This document shows positions 39,901 through 45,346 of a stretch of 64,000 nucleotides of DNA, one piece after another. Where the stretch lies: NCBI GenBank assembly GCA_907164885.2, contig OU015493.1, forward strand, positions 53,383,496 to 53,447,495. The letters are read 5' to 3'. This DNA is from Dolomedes plantarius (lineage: Eukaryota > Arthropoda > Arachnida > Araneae > Dolomedidae). Each line of letters opens with the position of its first letter. Position 1 is the stretch's first letter. The notes beneath the pieces were generated by a model, which did not search any database, was not told the origin of the DNA, and was given only the letters and a program-made list of their open reading frames with translations. A program made the position numbers and the translations under genes.

Positions 39901-42900
39901 GTTTAAAGACTCATTTAGAACATCTCATAATATTTCTAACCTACGTTAAAGGATTAATATACAGCTTACTTCAACTGGACATGTTTCCGCTTTTTCAGAT
40001 CCTATTTCATTCTTCTCTGACAATAAAGGAGTTTCTTCTGCATGACAATTGAAACTGTCATCTTGACTGTCTACCCATTCTCGGACTTTTTCATTCACTA
40101 CCTCATCAGCTATAGGTGTAGAAACATCATCACTAGCCTTCATTCCATTTTCCAAAGGCAAAATAGCATCTGATGCGCCTATAGATATAGGGGTGGCTTC
40201 TATAGGATGGGGGCACTCTTGAAGCACAGGAGGTTCTAGACAATTACTTGGATTACTATTTGAATCTGCATCAGCTTTATTATGGTCATTTTGTATACAG
40301 TCTGCATATTGATTTTTTTTTCTTCGAAGACGTGGAGAACGTTTTTTACTACTTCCCCGACCAGTGTCAAGGATACCAGATCGCATTTTCAACTGTAAAA
40401 TATTTCTCAATAATAAAGCACCCATTTATTTTTAAAAATAAAGTAAAAAAGTTAAGTCAAATTAATTCATCTAAATATTATTAAGGGATGCATTTTTTTC
40501 ATTACAATTTGCACTTACCTTTTTTATATGAGCACACCTTGAATCTTCAGTAAACTGAGGTAAACATGAAAACAAAAGCTGAACCATGTCCATTAAAGCA
40601 TGTTCTGCAGAACGACGTAGCAATTCTGAAATTTCAATAAGAGTGATGAACATATGAACTTGTTTTCTGGTAAAATCTCTACAGCTGTACATCTTTGAGA
40701 GGAGCATTTTAACTTTTTTTAACAAAATTTTAAATTATTATGCTATAATTTTAACTAAAACTACAATTAATATTTCTGTTATTAATGCACAAAAATTAAA
40801 TGCTTCAATTAAAATCACATAATTAAAAGGTATCTTACCAATTTTTTACATTTTGGTTATATGATATTCTAAAAATAGAGCTATACATAAATGTTCTAAT
40901 GCAGTTGTGATAGAGCACTTTAAAAATACAGGGTTACAATATTAAAAAAGCAATAAAAAATTGTATTACATTTTTTAGAGAACTTTCAGAGTTGATAAAA
41001 TTAAAAGATCCTGTTATAACAAAAAACTACTTTAACAGTAAAAAATTTATTGTACAGTAAAAAAAACTTACATAGATACCATTGCAGTTTATCAACAATA
41101 TAAAGATCCCAACGTAGTTATTCAAGTCCTTATAATATTCTCTTTACTAACAGGATAATAGGTGCAAAAAGAGGCATAATTTATTTGGAAGGAAAATATA
41201 CCTGGAAAGAAATGTATCCGAAACATGGTAGAAAATACAGAAGAAAAAACTTACCACTAAGTCTGGTTTCAAAGCAAATGCGAAAACAAGATTGCATAAT
41301 CTCACAAACAGATTCATTCGTAAGAAGGACACCGAGAGGTGTTAGCAAAAGCAGTCTCAAGACATGGAGTATTCTCATAAGGACCACCTCATCAGAAGCA
41401 GAATCAGTCCCCATAAAACGAGCATGGGTTACAGCATCTGCAATATTTTCTGCTGCAACAGGAGCAGTGGAATGTTTGGCATCTAAAAAGAAAATTTTAA
41501 ATAGAGAAAAAAATAAACAGTGACATTATACTAATACACTGCAAAAAAATTAAAATCTATAACTTTTATAAGAAATAGCCCCCCCCCCCCAAAAAAAAAA
41601 AAAAGAAAAAAAAAAAAAAAAGTTTTTTTTAAGGCTTTATCCTAGCTGTTATCACCTTTCATCACATTCTCCTTCTGTATTTTGTCAATCTAAATTTTTC
41701 ATATTCAGGATGAATGAAAATCAGTGAAGAATTACATCTAGAATAACACTTTAATTAACCCTATCATAAAGTATTTCATTCAGACTAAATGTACCTTACC
41801 TCTCTCTGGTTCGTAAAATTTGTAAAATAATTAAATTAACAATGGCAATTTTTATCACTCATTTTATTTTACTGAGACTTATACTCAGCCGGTTAACAAA
41901 ATTAAAATTTAAAAGTCAGTATAAATTATTCACAGCTAGTTTTTTTATAATTATAAAAGATCTATTGAAACCTTAAAAATTATGACTCAAAACCACTGTT
42001 AAATTTAAACAACATGACAACAGAAAAAATAACTATCATTTAAAAAAATTGTTCCATTTCTTCAGCTATAGTACTTTATTATAAATGAGCCTCCTGCCCT
42101 TTGTTTCATTCTGGGGAAAACATAGTAATTTTGTGAAGGATAACATATTACAATAAAAATACAATAAGCTATTTTTCTTAAAAGCTCCTTTCTTTATTTA
42201 ATTATCACAGCAATTGTACCTCCTATTTAACATAATCAGAAAGGGAGCAAACTGTGCATTCAGCTCTTCCATTCCTACAGTGATGATAATTCAGAAACAA
42301 ATCAAAGCTATTTTTGACTGTCTACATACACATGAAGCAAACAAAAGTGAAAAATTCATATAAATATATTTTATATATACATAAATATAGCACACATATG
42401 TATACATAAACATTTATATACATATATACAAAAGTAAATATCCATCTGTAGATATATATATATATATATTAACATATAAATTATAGGAATGAAAGTAACT
42501 TGTAGATACTCAAACAACTAAGCATTACAAAATATACAAAAAAAGCTACATAAAAATTAGTACATTTCTAGCATAGCCTTCTTTTCACATTAGTACTCAC
42601 CAATTTAAGATATACAGAGGCTGTTCACACATTTTTTAGACAATGTATATTGTATTCACAAAACTAAATTACATAAAATTCTTGTGTTTTAAATGTTCTA
42701 TTTGACATCCCTTATTCTGAACTATCTTTCGACATCGCAATTTCCAGGATAATAATGCCTTTTGAAGTGTCAGAAGAGGTATTCTATCCCATTCCTCCTG
42801 AACAGCTTTCCAGAGTCCTGTAAGGGTTTTGGGACGACGTTTGGATAATGCAGATTTTAAAAGTCCGAAAGCACAAAAATCCATAGGTGATACATCGGGA

Positions 42901-44424
42901 GATTTAGTAGGGATATTAGTGAAGGGTATGGCCTTGATACCAGTTTTTTGTTCCATTTCTTTTAGGAAATTTACAGTGGATTTTGATGTGCGACTGCTAG
43001 CTTTGTCCTGATGGAGTCTCACAGATTGATGGCACTGTGGGTAAAGCGATGGTATTTCATTCAGAAAAAATGGTGATAAAATATGTTCCTGATAGTATTT
43101 GGAGTTAATCTTGACATCCCACTTGAGGCTCCAATTTGATGTTTTTTTCTTTTCTTGTTGACGATATTACCTATCGACACTTTAGATATCACAAAACCAT
43201 GACTCGCACATCATTTTTGGATAACGGAGTATGCATATTTCTCTTCGGAAAGAGCATAAATGTAGCCTTTGAACCACTGCTTTGTTAAAAACACCATTTT
43301 GAATAAAAACAAAACTTTCAAGCCGCAGATGATAATTTTGACTTTTAAAAACATAGTACAATTGCAATTATTTCTTTTGCAGCAAACGCTTTTTTATTAC
43401 CGCTTACCAAAATCGTCTAAAAAATGTGCGAACAGCCTCTGTATATATTAATAGAATGCAATTTTAAAATTCAATATAACCTACAAATCTAATAAAATAA
43501 AATAATGATAGGATAAGTTACACTTCACTGTTCATAACAATAAAGTAAACTTAGCAATTATTATATTAAAAAACAAAAACCAAATACTCTAAAATACTAT
43601 TTTTCAAGTATCTACATCAAAGCAAAAAAATTAAATTTCATTTGATGATAGAAAGTTTTAAAAAAGTCAACACTATACACTTTCACAAAACAGAAAATCT
43701 ACAAAGCACAGATAAATAGAACAAGATCAAAACTTTTTAATGATTCTATGTAACTTGATTTGAATAGATTTAAAAAATTGGGATTGTAAAAGTTAATATC
43801 CACATATGAAATTTATATATTAGGCAGTTGCTTTCAAAAAATTAATTTATAAAACAGTACATGTAAGAGAACGCCATATGGACAAAACTCTGTACTATTT
43901 ATAAGTGAAAAGGTTAAAAAAAAAAAGTCTGTATAAAAAATATTAAAATCTCAAATAATAAACTTACCAATTAATCCATAGGAAAGGAATTTACTAACAG
44001 CAGATAGTCCAAGTCCAGTAACTGGACCAGTAGTGTTTTCAGCTCGTATGACATCTAAAAATGGAGTTAAATACATAATGGGTTCCAAATCACTGATTGC
44101 AGTAACTTGGTTCAAGATCTCTTTTAGATCAGTGAAGCTTTTTAATAAACTATCTTGTTCTTCTTCCTGGTAAACAAAAAGATACATCAGGTTTAGATGA
44201 AAATATATCTAAATTTTCTCAAAATATAGTCATATACATTATATTTTAAGTTATTGATTGCTTACATATACATACTTTAAAACATAGAAATATATATATA
44301 TATATTAAAGAGAAGTATAATTAATATTTTTCCTGTTTTAAACAGTAATGCTTCCTACCAAAAATGAAAACTAATATGAGTACCTTTATTCATTTTCAGG
44401 AAGACGGGGGTGCATATTGTCTTA

Positions 44425-44482
<58 letters not shown>

Positions 44483-45330
44483 TTATATTCTTTAACAAAA
44501 CTTAACAGAGTCAAGTTTATACAGTAAGGTTTTAAAAAATCTTCTAGAGGAGACAGATTTCACAGAGACAATGTTGTTACGTCTATATGCTAAAAAAATG
44601 GCATATCAAACAGGCCTTTTTTTTAATGAGATGCAAAACAGCCAGGTTTCTTTAACAAAACTTTAACTAATAAAGGTATAAGAATATAAAATAAAATTTA
44701 CAATATTATAATTACAGTGGAATCTTGATCGATCGATTTCGGATCCATAGCTTTTCCATATGTGTCGCTCATTTTATCCAGTCCCAACGATCACATTGCT
44801 TTGTTATGTTCCCGCATTTATCGTTCATTTCAATCGGTCCCTTGAAAAACGATAGATCGAGATTCCACTGTATATGATTATTTTACTGAAAAATATCAGT
44901 ATTTCAAACATGAATTAGACCTTTTATGACATTTTCTTTAAATTAGTCTTTTAAATTAAAGGAATCATAACAAATTTATATTAACTGATAGACCTTTTCT
45001 TTATCTTACTTATATTAAAATTTATTTGCCCATTTGTTGGTCATAAAAATGTATCTAAAGAACTTGTTCTTATAAAAGATATATGAATACAATAATTTTT
45101 TTCTTAAATGACTTATGTTTACATATGAAGCACATGTATACACAACTTTAACTACCTTTTAAATGACATAACAATGAGAGTTTACATGATGAAATATTAA
45201 GGATGAGAGAATACATTATAAACTTTACTTGATGTAAATGTGAAGACCAACGACTGCTTTTCTTCATTGCAGTCATCACCATATTCATTTCCCCCACTAT
45301 AATGTAAACACCATTATCTGGCGATGGCAT
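148..45330 (-). CDS. GBF1: GBF1: Golgi ARF-GEF, 27 coding exons, 3' end outside window
   Basis: Exchange factor that loads GTP on ARF1-type GTPases at the cis-Golgi and ER-Golgi intermediate compartment, allowing COPI coat recruitment. The joined exons give about 1580 codons that align collinearly with vertebrate GBF1: DCB domain (about residues 1-212, exons 1-4), charged linker (213-430), HUS domain with the NYDCD box (585-589), Sec7 catalytic domain (about 732-910) with the FRLPGEAP loop carrying the catalytic glutamate (E824), then the HDS1-HDS3 helical regions. Every junction is GT-AG, phases agree across all 26 introns and no stop interrupts the frame, so the gene looks functional. The human protein is about 1860 residues, so the C-terminus lies beyond base 1. 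The Sec7 sequence separates it from BIG1/2 and cytohesins: it has GBF1-specific stretches such as [20 protein letters not shown]. The methionine in YAIIMLN (about M862) corresponds to the brefeldin A-sensitivity position of human GBF1. Confidence 0.97.
316..1039 (-). mobile_element. Non-autonomous Helitron, 724 bp
   Basis: Read on the minus strand it begins TCCATATATATAAAACAG and ends with a hairpin region (GAAGCACGGATATTCAG) followed by CTAG. It sits between an A and a T, as Helitrons do. It lacks terminal inverted repeats and target duplications. It is the same family as 24780-25524, in opposite orientation, and shares its CTAG end with the helicase-bearing fragment at 49584-49883. It lies in the last visible GBF1 intron, about 50 nt from the exon 27 acceptor. 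Confidence 0.85.
1949..2139 (-). CDS. GBF1: GBF1 exon 26
   Basis: Residues 1478-1541: a very lysine-rich stretch ([20 protein letters not shown]), an acidic block, and YQQVSLQ at the end (human YHTVSLQ). Acceptor TTTTGTCAG, donor CAG|GTATTT; ends phase 0. Confidence 0.95.
3324..3901. mobile_element. MITE-like element with TTAA flanks (piggyBac-like)
   Basis: Flanked on both sides by TTAA (3320-3323 and 3902-3905). Ends are imperfectly inverted: CCCTCTAACAGTATGGTGG at left and, reversed, CACTCTAATGGTATGGTGTG at right, followed by a second inverted block (GTCGGGTCAGATTCAACCC against GTCGGATCCAACCC). No coding capacity. TTAA plus a CCCT-type end suggests piggyBac; this assignment is inference. 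Confidence 0.55.
3985..4204 (-). CDS. GBF1: GBF1 exon 25 (HDS3)
   Basis: Residues 1405-1478: [47 protein letters not shown], equivalent to human INQYSLTVGLDLGPHD and [16 protein letters not shown]. Acceptor TATTTAAG, donor G|GTAAAT. Confidence 0.96.
5313..5503 (-). CDS. GBF1: GBF1 exon 24
   Basis: Residues 1341-1404: [20 protein letters not shown], then [18 protein letters not shown]. Human has the same AQSDSEL and DRGYTSDSEVY marks, a serine-rich loop. Acceptor CTTTTTAG, donor CTG|GTGAGT. Confidence 0.95.
5550..5992 (-). repeat. Left-truncated hAT MITE copy with (TA)/(ACAT) expansion
   Basis: Shares terminal and internal sequence with the complete element at 13626-13912. The right end GTTAGAAGAGACTACCTG is intact at 5992 and the left end is missing. 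A roughly 170-bp TATA/ACATAC-rich tract (about 5745-5920) has grown inside it and creates several meaningless tyrosine/isoleucine-rich frames. Confidence 0.75.
6070..6602 (+). mobile_element. Solo-LTR-like segment
   Basis: Begins TGTTGGGATACTCCCC and ends CCCACTGCTACA. Internally it has a TATATAA box near 6420, an initiator-like CTGAGGTCAGTCGG about 35 bases later and an AATAAA at about 6530, in LTR order (U3-R-U5). It is clearly GC-richer than its surroundings. No matching target duplication was found, so the boundaries are tentative. Confidence 0.4.
6704..6950 (-). CDS. GBF1: GBF1 exon 23 (HDS2-HDS3)
   Basis: Residues 1259-1341: [56 protein letters not shown]. Acceptor TTAATGTAG, donor G|GTAAGT; ends phase 1. 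Confidence 0.97.
7701..7860 (-). CDS. GBF1: GBF1 exon 22 (HDS2)
   Basis: Residues 1205-1258: [38 protein letters not shown]. Acceptor GATTTTTAG, donor GAG|GTTAGA. The preceding 4.6-kb intron carries two hAT insertions. Confidence 0.97.
7902..8305. repeat. MITE-like repeat with inverted ends
   Basis: Left end TAAAGTCTTGAGTATAATAT and reversed right end TAAGATCTTGATTATAATAC are alike, followed by a second shared TATAATATGCA block. AT-rich, non-coding. Class is uncertain; the ends recall pogo/Tigger-type MITEs. Confidence 0.45.
8533..8711. mobile_element. hAT MITE, 179 bp, 8-bp target duplication
   Basis: Flanked by a perfect 8-bp duplication ATGATATC (8525-8532, 8712-8719). Ends CAGTGGCAAACCCAG and, reversed, CAGTGGCACACCCAG. 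The inside is mostly C- and A-runs. Short inverted ends plus an 8-bp duplication are hAT hallmarks. It lies in the GBF1 intron between exons 21 and 22. Confidence 0.9.
10090..10257 (+). pseudogene. hAT transposase C-terminal dimerisation domain remnant
   Basis: A 55-codon frame ending in TAG reads [18 protein letters not shown], then [34 protein letters not shown]. This is the hATC dimerisation domain (FWxSVKxEYPxxSxxA, LPFxTTYLCExxFS) seen in ZBED5/SCAND3-like transposases. No upstream transposase frame remains, so it is a fossil. It has no ATG of its own. Confidence 0.85.
10501..11905 (-). mobile_element. Tc1/mariner-type element nested in hAT
   Basis: Extent judged from imperfect inverted ends around the transposase: left CACTACTAAAAAAAATTAGG (preceded by TA), right, reversed, ACCAGAAAAAGAACATAAGG. 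The GGGC block after the A-run is shared. Left boundary is fairly secure; right is approximate. Confidence 0.6.
10748..11780 (-). pseudogene. Tc1-like transposase, near full length, mutated catalytic site and frameshift
   Basis: About 300 codons from [20 protein letters not shown]. An N-terminal paired helix-turn-helix ([20 protein letters not shown]), a GRPR linker ([10 protein letters not shown]) and the DDE catalytic core: [11 protein letters not shown] (first Asp), [13 protein letters not shown] (second Asp), and [12 protein letters not shown], where the expected Glu of the third position reads Lys. A two-base deletion near 10875 puts the last about 40 codons out of frame; their expected stop lies at 10748-10750. 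Both defects mean it should not encode an active enzyme. It sits antisense to the hAT element that hosts it. Confidence 0.93.
12495..12604 (-). CDS. GBF1: GBF1 exon 21 (HDS2)
   Basis: Residues 1169-1205: a divergent first half, then [20 protein letters not shown] (human DEEDAAFCLEMLLRIVLENR). Acceptor CTTCATAG, donor CG|GTCAGT (weak at +3). Confidence 0.92.
13209..13469 (-). CDS. GBF1: GBF1 exon 20 (HDS2)
   Basis: 87 codons (1082-1168): [20 protein letters not shown], a serine/threonine-rich insert, then [16 protein letters not shown]. It matches human EDFVDPNGKISL and TESKFLQLESLQELMK. Acceptor TTCAACAG, donor AAG|GTATAT. Confidence 0.96.
13626..13912. mobile_element. hAT MITE, 287 bp, 8-bp target duplication
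   Basis: Perfect duplication AAATATTT at 13618-13625 and 13913-13920. Ends CAGGTAGTCTCTTCTAACGA and, reversed, CAGATAGTCTCCTCTAAAGA, inverted over about 37 bp up to the GGGTTATT block. Same family as 5550-5992. No coding potential. Confidence 0.88.
13934..14066 (-). repeat. Inverted fragment of the same hAT MITE family
   Basis: Runs from TTTTGGAACTTTTCTG to GAACGTAATCCTACATT, the reverse complement of the inner part of the element at 13626-13912 (GTAGGATTACGTTCC to AAAAGTACCAAAA). It starts about 20 bp after that element ends, so a second copy, head to head and lacking both termini, is present. Confidence 0.75.
14413..14589 (-). CDS. GBF1: GBF1 exon 19 (HDS1-HDS2)
   Basis: 59 codons (1023-1081): [20 protein letters not shown], then [20 protein letters not shown]. 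Acceptor TACTTCCAG, donor GAA|GTATGC. Confidence 0.97.
15379..15651 (-). CDS. GBF1: GBF1 exon 18 (HDS1)
   Basis: Residues 932-1022: [65 protein letters not shown]. This is the HDS1 region, which in GBF1 helps membrane and lipid-droplet targeting. Acceptor CTTTTCAG, donor GAG|GTAAAT. Confidence 0.97.
15720..15905. mobile_element. Pogo-like MITE family A, copy 1
   Basis: 186 bp between TA dinucleotides. Ends CAGCCAATTCTGGTTAATCG and, reversed, CAGTCAAATTTGGTTAATTG. Shares the interior block CCTATAGGATTTGTTTC-like with copies 2 (18424-18592) and 3 (27284-27447). A TA target plus CAGT(C/G)GAATCCGGTTAAT-type ends fits pogo/Tigger-type MITEs. Confidence 0.85.
16289..16352 (-). CDS. GBF1: GBF1 exon 17 (64 nt, after Sec7)
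   Basis: 22 codons (910-931): [20 protein letters not shown], equivalent to human KNEEIVMPEEQTGLVRENYV. Acceptor TTTTATAG, donor AAG|GTACTG; phase 2 in, phase 0 out. Confidence 0.97.
16531..17088 (+). mobile_element. Non-autonomous Helitron, second family, 558 bp
   Basis: Starts TCTATATAAATAAAAGG after an A, and ends with a strong GC hairpin (AGCTGGGCTTCACCCAGCT) that runs into CTAG before a T. No inverted repeats or target duplication. The interior is unlike the other Helitrons here, so it is a separate family. Confidence 0.82.
17675..17757 (-). CDS. GBF1: GBF1 exon 16 (end of Sec7)
   Basis: Residues 883-910: [20 protein letters not shown] and EEIYSSIK, near identical to human [19 protein letters not shown]. 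Acceptor TTTGTCAG, donor AA|GTATGT. Confidence 0.97.
18424..18592. mobile_element. Pogo-like MITE family A, copy 2
   Basis: TA-flanked; ends CAGTCAATTCCAGTTAATCA and, reversed, CAGTCGAATCCGGTTAATTG. 169 bp, very close to copy 1 with small deletions. Confidence 0.87.
19088..19213 (-). CDS. GBF1: GBF1 exon 15 (Sec7 hydrophobic groove)
   Basis: 42 codons (841-882) including [18 protein letters not shown] and [11 protein letters not shown], the second Sec7 signature (motif 2), which binds ARF switch regions. Acceptor TTTCTAG, donor GAT|GTAAGT. This exon is hidden from single-frame gene calls because it has no upstream ATG. Confidence 0.97.
20189..20312 (-). CDS. GBF1: GBF1 exon 14 (Sec7 catalytic loop)
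   Basis: Residues 799-840. Carries [10 protein letters not shown]; the glutamate of PGEAP (about E824) is the finger that expels GDP from [19 protein letters not shown] matches the human helix before it. Acceptor ATATTTTAG, donor CAT|GTATGA. Confidence 0.98.
21403..22383. mobile_element. Pogo-like element family B, about 1 kb
   Basis: TA-flanked; ends CAGTGGAATCTTGATCTATC and, reversed, CAGTGGAATCTCGATTGATC, with further inverted similarity in the GGATGTGGGAAAACG region. The 981-bp interior has no transposase frame I can recognise. Family B also has a short copy at 44715-44870. Confidence 0.85.
23077..23141. repeat. (TA)n microsatellite
   Basis: About 32 uninterrupted TA units. The isoleucine/tyrosine-rich frame across it is a by-product of the repeat. 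Confidence 0.95.
23754..23800. repeat. (TA)n microsatellite
   Basis: About 23 TA units, 600 bp from the previous array, in the same GBF1 intron. Confidence 0.95.
24564..24766 (-). CDS. GBF1: GBF1 exon 13 (Sec7 domain, first part)
   Basis: Residues 732-799: [20 protein letters not shown], then [18 protein letters not shown], Sec7 helices A-E. Donor AG|GTAACT (phase 2). The acceptor AG is only 11 nt from the end of a Helitron (24780-25524), so upstream splice signals must come partly from that element. Confidence 0.97.
24780..25524 (+). mobile_element. Non-autonomous Helitron, 745 bp, next to exon 13 acceptor
   Basis: Starts TCTATATATATAAAACAG after an A and ends GCGAAGTGCAGGTTTTCAG then CTAG before a T. 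Near-identical layout to 316-1039 in reverse orientation, including CAGACCAAACCGCTGG and the TAGTGTAGGGGTGCACTA block. Its 5' end lies 11 nt from the 3' splice site of GBF1 exon 13. Confidence 0.9.
25760..25980 (-). CDS. GBF1: GBF1 exon 12 (linker before Sec7)
   Basis: Residues 658-731. Low-complexity linker ending in the lysine-rich AVKHKKK stretch that precedes the Sec7 domain (human EIKNKKK). Acceptor TTGTTCAG, donor GTATGT; ends phase 0. Confidence 0.9.
26343..26499 (-). CDS. GBF1: GBF1 exon 11 (end of HUS, linker)
   Basis: Residues 606-657: [20 protein letters not shown] matches human NAFPVSGQLYTTHLLSLDAL, then diverges into the HUS-Sec7 linker. Acceptor CACTTGCAG, donor G|GTAATG; ends phase 1. 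Confidence 0.95.
26650..27080 (-). pseudogene. Degraded mariner transposase C-terminus
   Basis: Minus-strand frame at 26786-27013 contains [20 protein letters not shown] and [14 protein letters not shown]. This matches the mariner block YSPDLAPxDFxLFPKLKxxLKGxxFxxxEEI, with the catalytic Asp position changed. Upstream residues ([17 protein letters not shown]) are scrambled by indels. A fossil, with no clear inverted ends. Confidence 0.65.
27100..27516. mobile_element. hAT MITE with a nested pogo-like MITE
   Basis: Perfect 8-bp duplication CCTAGAGA at 27092-27099 and 27517-27524. Ends CAACGGTGGCTCCAAG and, reversed, CAGGGGCGGCTGCAGTCC. C-run, A-run and (TA)n tracts fill the interior, and a family A pogo-like MITE (27284-27447) is inserted in it. 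Confidence 0.8.
27284..27447. mobile_element. Pogo-like MITE family A, copy 3 (nested)
   Basis: TA-flanked, 164 bp; ends CATTCGATTCCAGTTAATTG and, reversed, CAGTGGAATCCGGTTAATTG. Younger than the hAT MITE that carries it, by nesting. Confidence 0.85.
28005..30957 (+). mobile_element. 2.95-kb foldback DNA transposon with about 1.08-kb inverted arms
   Basis: Left arm 28005-29081 and right arm 29883-30957 are inverted copies of each other with only scattered differences. The ends are TTAGGGTGGAACGAA, and a 6-bp direct duplication TGTACA flanks the element (27999-28004, 30958-30963). The terminal block (GGTGGAACGAA, then AATTTCAATATGCTCTAG) recurs inside each arm about 345 bp from the end. The 800-bp centre plus the start of the right arm carry a 300-codon open frame. 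A 6-bp duplication is reported for superfamilies such as Dada and IS3EU; I cannot assign it further. Confidence 0.88.
29123..30025 (+). CDS. Putative transposase (C-terminal part) of the foldback element
   Basis: Intact 300-codon frame, unlike nearly all other transposon frames in the window. Notable blocks: [87 protein letters not shown], ending in SLKR. Cysteine/histidine and acidic residues ([17 protein letters not shown]) suggest a nuclease fold, but I do not recognise a named family. TTTTGTTTCCTAG just before the ATG resembles a splice acceptor, so it may be the last exon of a longer protein. Its final 47 codons lie inside the right arm, so the left arm holds a reversed, decayed copy of the same codons. 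Confidence 0.6.
   Translation: MKKLKGPNEFGGEIGKKLENCYELPVIEFSPIENNIPLLEIKDDLSVDPKYLLEMCNAISVGQCSSDLSMRKPGKFCHSRWLTLANRILRLYVGIECPSKNLRILTEYVLKVYAPIWFNIKLKQSCIRGSKHLWKLVSYSRYLNQTLKNVIDPVIQRNAYFAASENLLLCMILDDRSQVRELGLRRILKARAENEGGIRKNLVPCINFDAKDYIDMNEWNDIKVTEPPMTRHVSDDKLKQFIKEAKESDHEKQIIDFNNLPCHTQVVERIVKLVTGSSLSVRGISARDALIKTKIHSLKR
31802..31996 (-). CDS. GBF1: GBF1 exon 10 (HUS box)
   Basis: Residues 541-605. Contains [19 protein letters not shown]. The NYDCD pentapeptide (585-589) is the HUS box common to large ARF-GEFs, needed for the DCB-HUS interaction. Acceptor TTTTTCAG; the donor AAA|GTATTC is weaker than its neighbours. The following intron is 5.3 kb and holds the foldback element. Confidence 0.97.
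32118..32216 (-). CDS. GBF1: GBF1 exon 9 (HUS domain)
   Basis: 33 codons (508-540): [20 protein letters not shown], then [11 protein letters not shown]. Found by reading between splice sites: acceptor CATTTCAG, donor GAG|GTATAA. Confidence 0.95.
32340..32898. mobile_element. Pogo/Tigger-like MITE, 559 bp
   Basis: TA-flanked; ends CAGATATTCTCGACTTACAA and, reversed, CAGGTATACCTTGACTTACG. Interior AT-rich without a coding frame. Confidence 0.75.
33863..33923. repeat. (TA)n microsatellite carrying a mariner insertion
   Basis: About 30 TA units ending at the left inverted repeat of the element at 33924; a short TA run also follows the element at 35519-35529. The transposon therefore landed in a TA array, or the array grew from its target duplication. 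Confidence 0.92.
33924..35518 (-). mobile_element. Mariner-like element with about 190-bp inverted repeats, 1595 bp
   Basis: TA duplication on both sides. Ends CCGGGTGCGTCATAAATTCG, inverted over 33924-34113 and 35327-35518 with few mismatches. The interior holds one transposase frame on the minus strand, broken in two places. Long, well-preserved inverted repeats beside a broken enzyme suggest a fairly recent non-autonomous copy. Located in the GBF1 intron between exons 8 and 9. Confidence 0.92.
34169..35307 (-). pseudogene. Mariner-like transposase, stop codon plus frameshift
   Basis: Starts [18 protein letters not shown]. An N-terminal helix-turn-helix of the DUF4817 type ([20 protein letters not shown]), then a GRPS linker, then catalytic core [12 protein letters not shown] (first Asp), [10 protein letters not shown] (second Asp) and [13 protein letters not shown] (third Asp, so a mariner-type DDD triad). 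A TGA at 34383-34385 interrupts the frame just before SPDLN. A one-base shift near 34345 moves the rest ([28 protein letters not shown]) into another frame. Non-functional as it stands. Confidence 0.9.
36268..36488 (-). CDS. GBF1: GBF1 exon 8 (HUS domain)
   Basis: Residues 434-507: [31 protein letters not shown] and [13 protein letters not shown], all strongly conserved in GBF1 and plant GNOM-type GEFs. Acceptor TTTGGTAG, donor GCT|GTAAGG. Confidence 0.97.
37994..38141 (-). CDS. GBF1: GBF1 exon 7 (entry to HUS domain)
   Basis: Residues 385-433. Variable acidic start, then the diagnostic [18 protein letters not shown] block shared with human GBF1 ([11 protein letters not shown]). Acceptor TTTTTAG, donor G|GTAGGA; ends phase 1. 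The correct frame has no ATG of its own inside the exon. Confidence 0.93.
38357..38910. mobile_element. Non-autonomous hAT element, 554 bp
   Basis: 15-bp perfect inverted ends CAGTGGTTCCCAACC. Flanking 8-mers TTCTACAT and TTTTACAT match at 7 of 8. Subterminal GTGGTCTGTGGACCACCTGT hairpin on the left. Interior AT-rich, non-coding. Lies between GBF1 exons 6 and 7. Confidence 0.9.
39454..39546 (-). CDS. GBF1: GBF1 exon 6 (linker)
   Basis: A 31-codon exon (residues 354-384) from [17 protein letters not shown] to SLEADASTP. It is supported by an exact TTTTAG acceptor, a GTGAGA donor and unbroken phase 0 on both sides. Its sequence is too variable for strong homology, so the support is mainly splice structure. 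Confidence 0.8.
39970..40392 (-). CDS. GBF1: GBF1 exon 5 (long charged linker)
   Basis: Residues 213-353. Starts [20 protein letters not shown], matching the basic start of the human DCB-HUS linker, then runs into a low-conservation acidic and serine-rich region. At 423 nt it is the largest coding exon seen here. Acceptor TTTTACAG, donor GAA|GTAAGC. Confidence 0.92.
40519..40625 (-). CDS. GBF1: GBF1 exon 4 (end of DCB)
   Basis: Residues about 177-212: [18 protein letters not shown] and the QFTEDSR segment. Acceptor AAATTTCAG, donor AAG|GTAAGT; ends phase 0. Confidence 0.96.
41255..41482 (-). CDS. GBF1: GBF1 exon 3 (DCB domain)
   Basis: Residues about 101-176: [20 protein letters not shown], then [20 protein letters not shown], one of the most conserved DCB blocks. 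Acceptor CTTTTTAG, donor TG|GTAAGT; phase 1 in, phase 1 out. Confidence 0.96.
42615..43441 (-). mobile_element. Internally deleted mariner-like element, 827 bp
   Basis: TA-flanked, ends CAGAGGCTGTTCACACATTT and, reversed, CAGAGGCTGTTCGCACATTT. Too short for a full mariner; the 5' half of the transposase gene is missing. In the GBF1 intron between exons 2 and 3. Confidence 0.88.
42669..43140 (-). pseudogene. Mariner-like transposase, C-terminal half
   Basis: In-frame from about 43140 ([20 protein letters not shown]) through [19 protein letters not shown] (second catalytic Asp in HQDKAS) and [19 protein letters not shown] (third Asp) to the end [18 protein letters not shown]. The first catalytic region is absent. 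I could see no stop over this stretch; the loss is a 5' deletion. Confidence 0.85.
43968..44166 (-). CDS. GBF1: GBF1 exon 2 (DCB domain)
   Basis: Residues 35-100, from [11 protein letters not shown] to FLSYGLI: the dimerisation and cyclophilin-binding region, including the conserved [10 protein letters not shown] stretch. Acceptor TTTACCAG, donor G|GTAAGT, ends phase 1. Confidence 0.95.
44430..44475. repeat. (TA)n microsatellite
   Basis: About 22 TA units in the intron between GBF1 exons 1 and 2. Confidence 0.95.
44715..44870. mobile_element. Pogo-like MITE family B, short copy
   Basis: 156 bp, TA-flanked. Ends CAGTGGAATCTTGATCGATC and, reversed, CAGTGGAATCTCGATCTATC. An internally deleted relative of 21403-22383. 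Confidence 0.88.
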
Positions 45331-45346
45331 TTTGAAGATTTTATAG
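45229..45346 (-). CDS. GBF1: GBF1 exon 1 (start codon exon; CDS 45229-45330)
   Basis: Encodes residues 1-34 beginning [18 protein letters not shown], equivalent to the human start (MVDKNIYIIQGEINIV). The ATG is the complement of 45328-45330. A TTAATTTCAG acceptor lies 16 nt upstream of the ATG (AG at 45347-45348), so this is probably the second exon of the mRNA, with an untranslated first exon further upstream that I could not place. Donor GTAAAG; ends in phase 0 after HLHQ. Confidence 0.9.
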
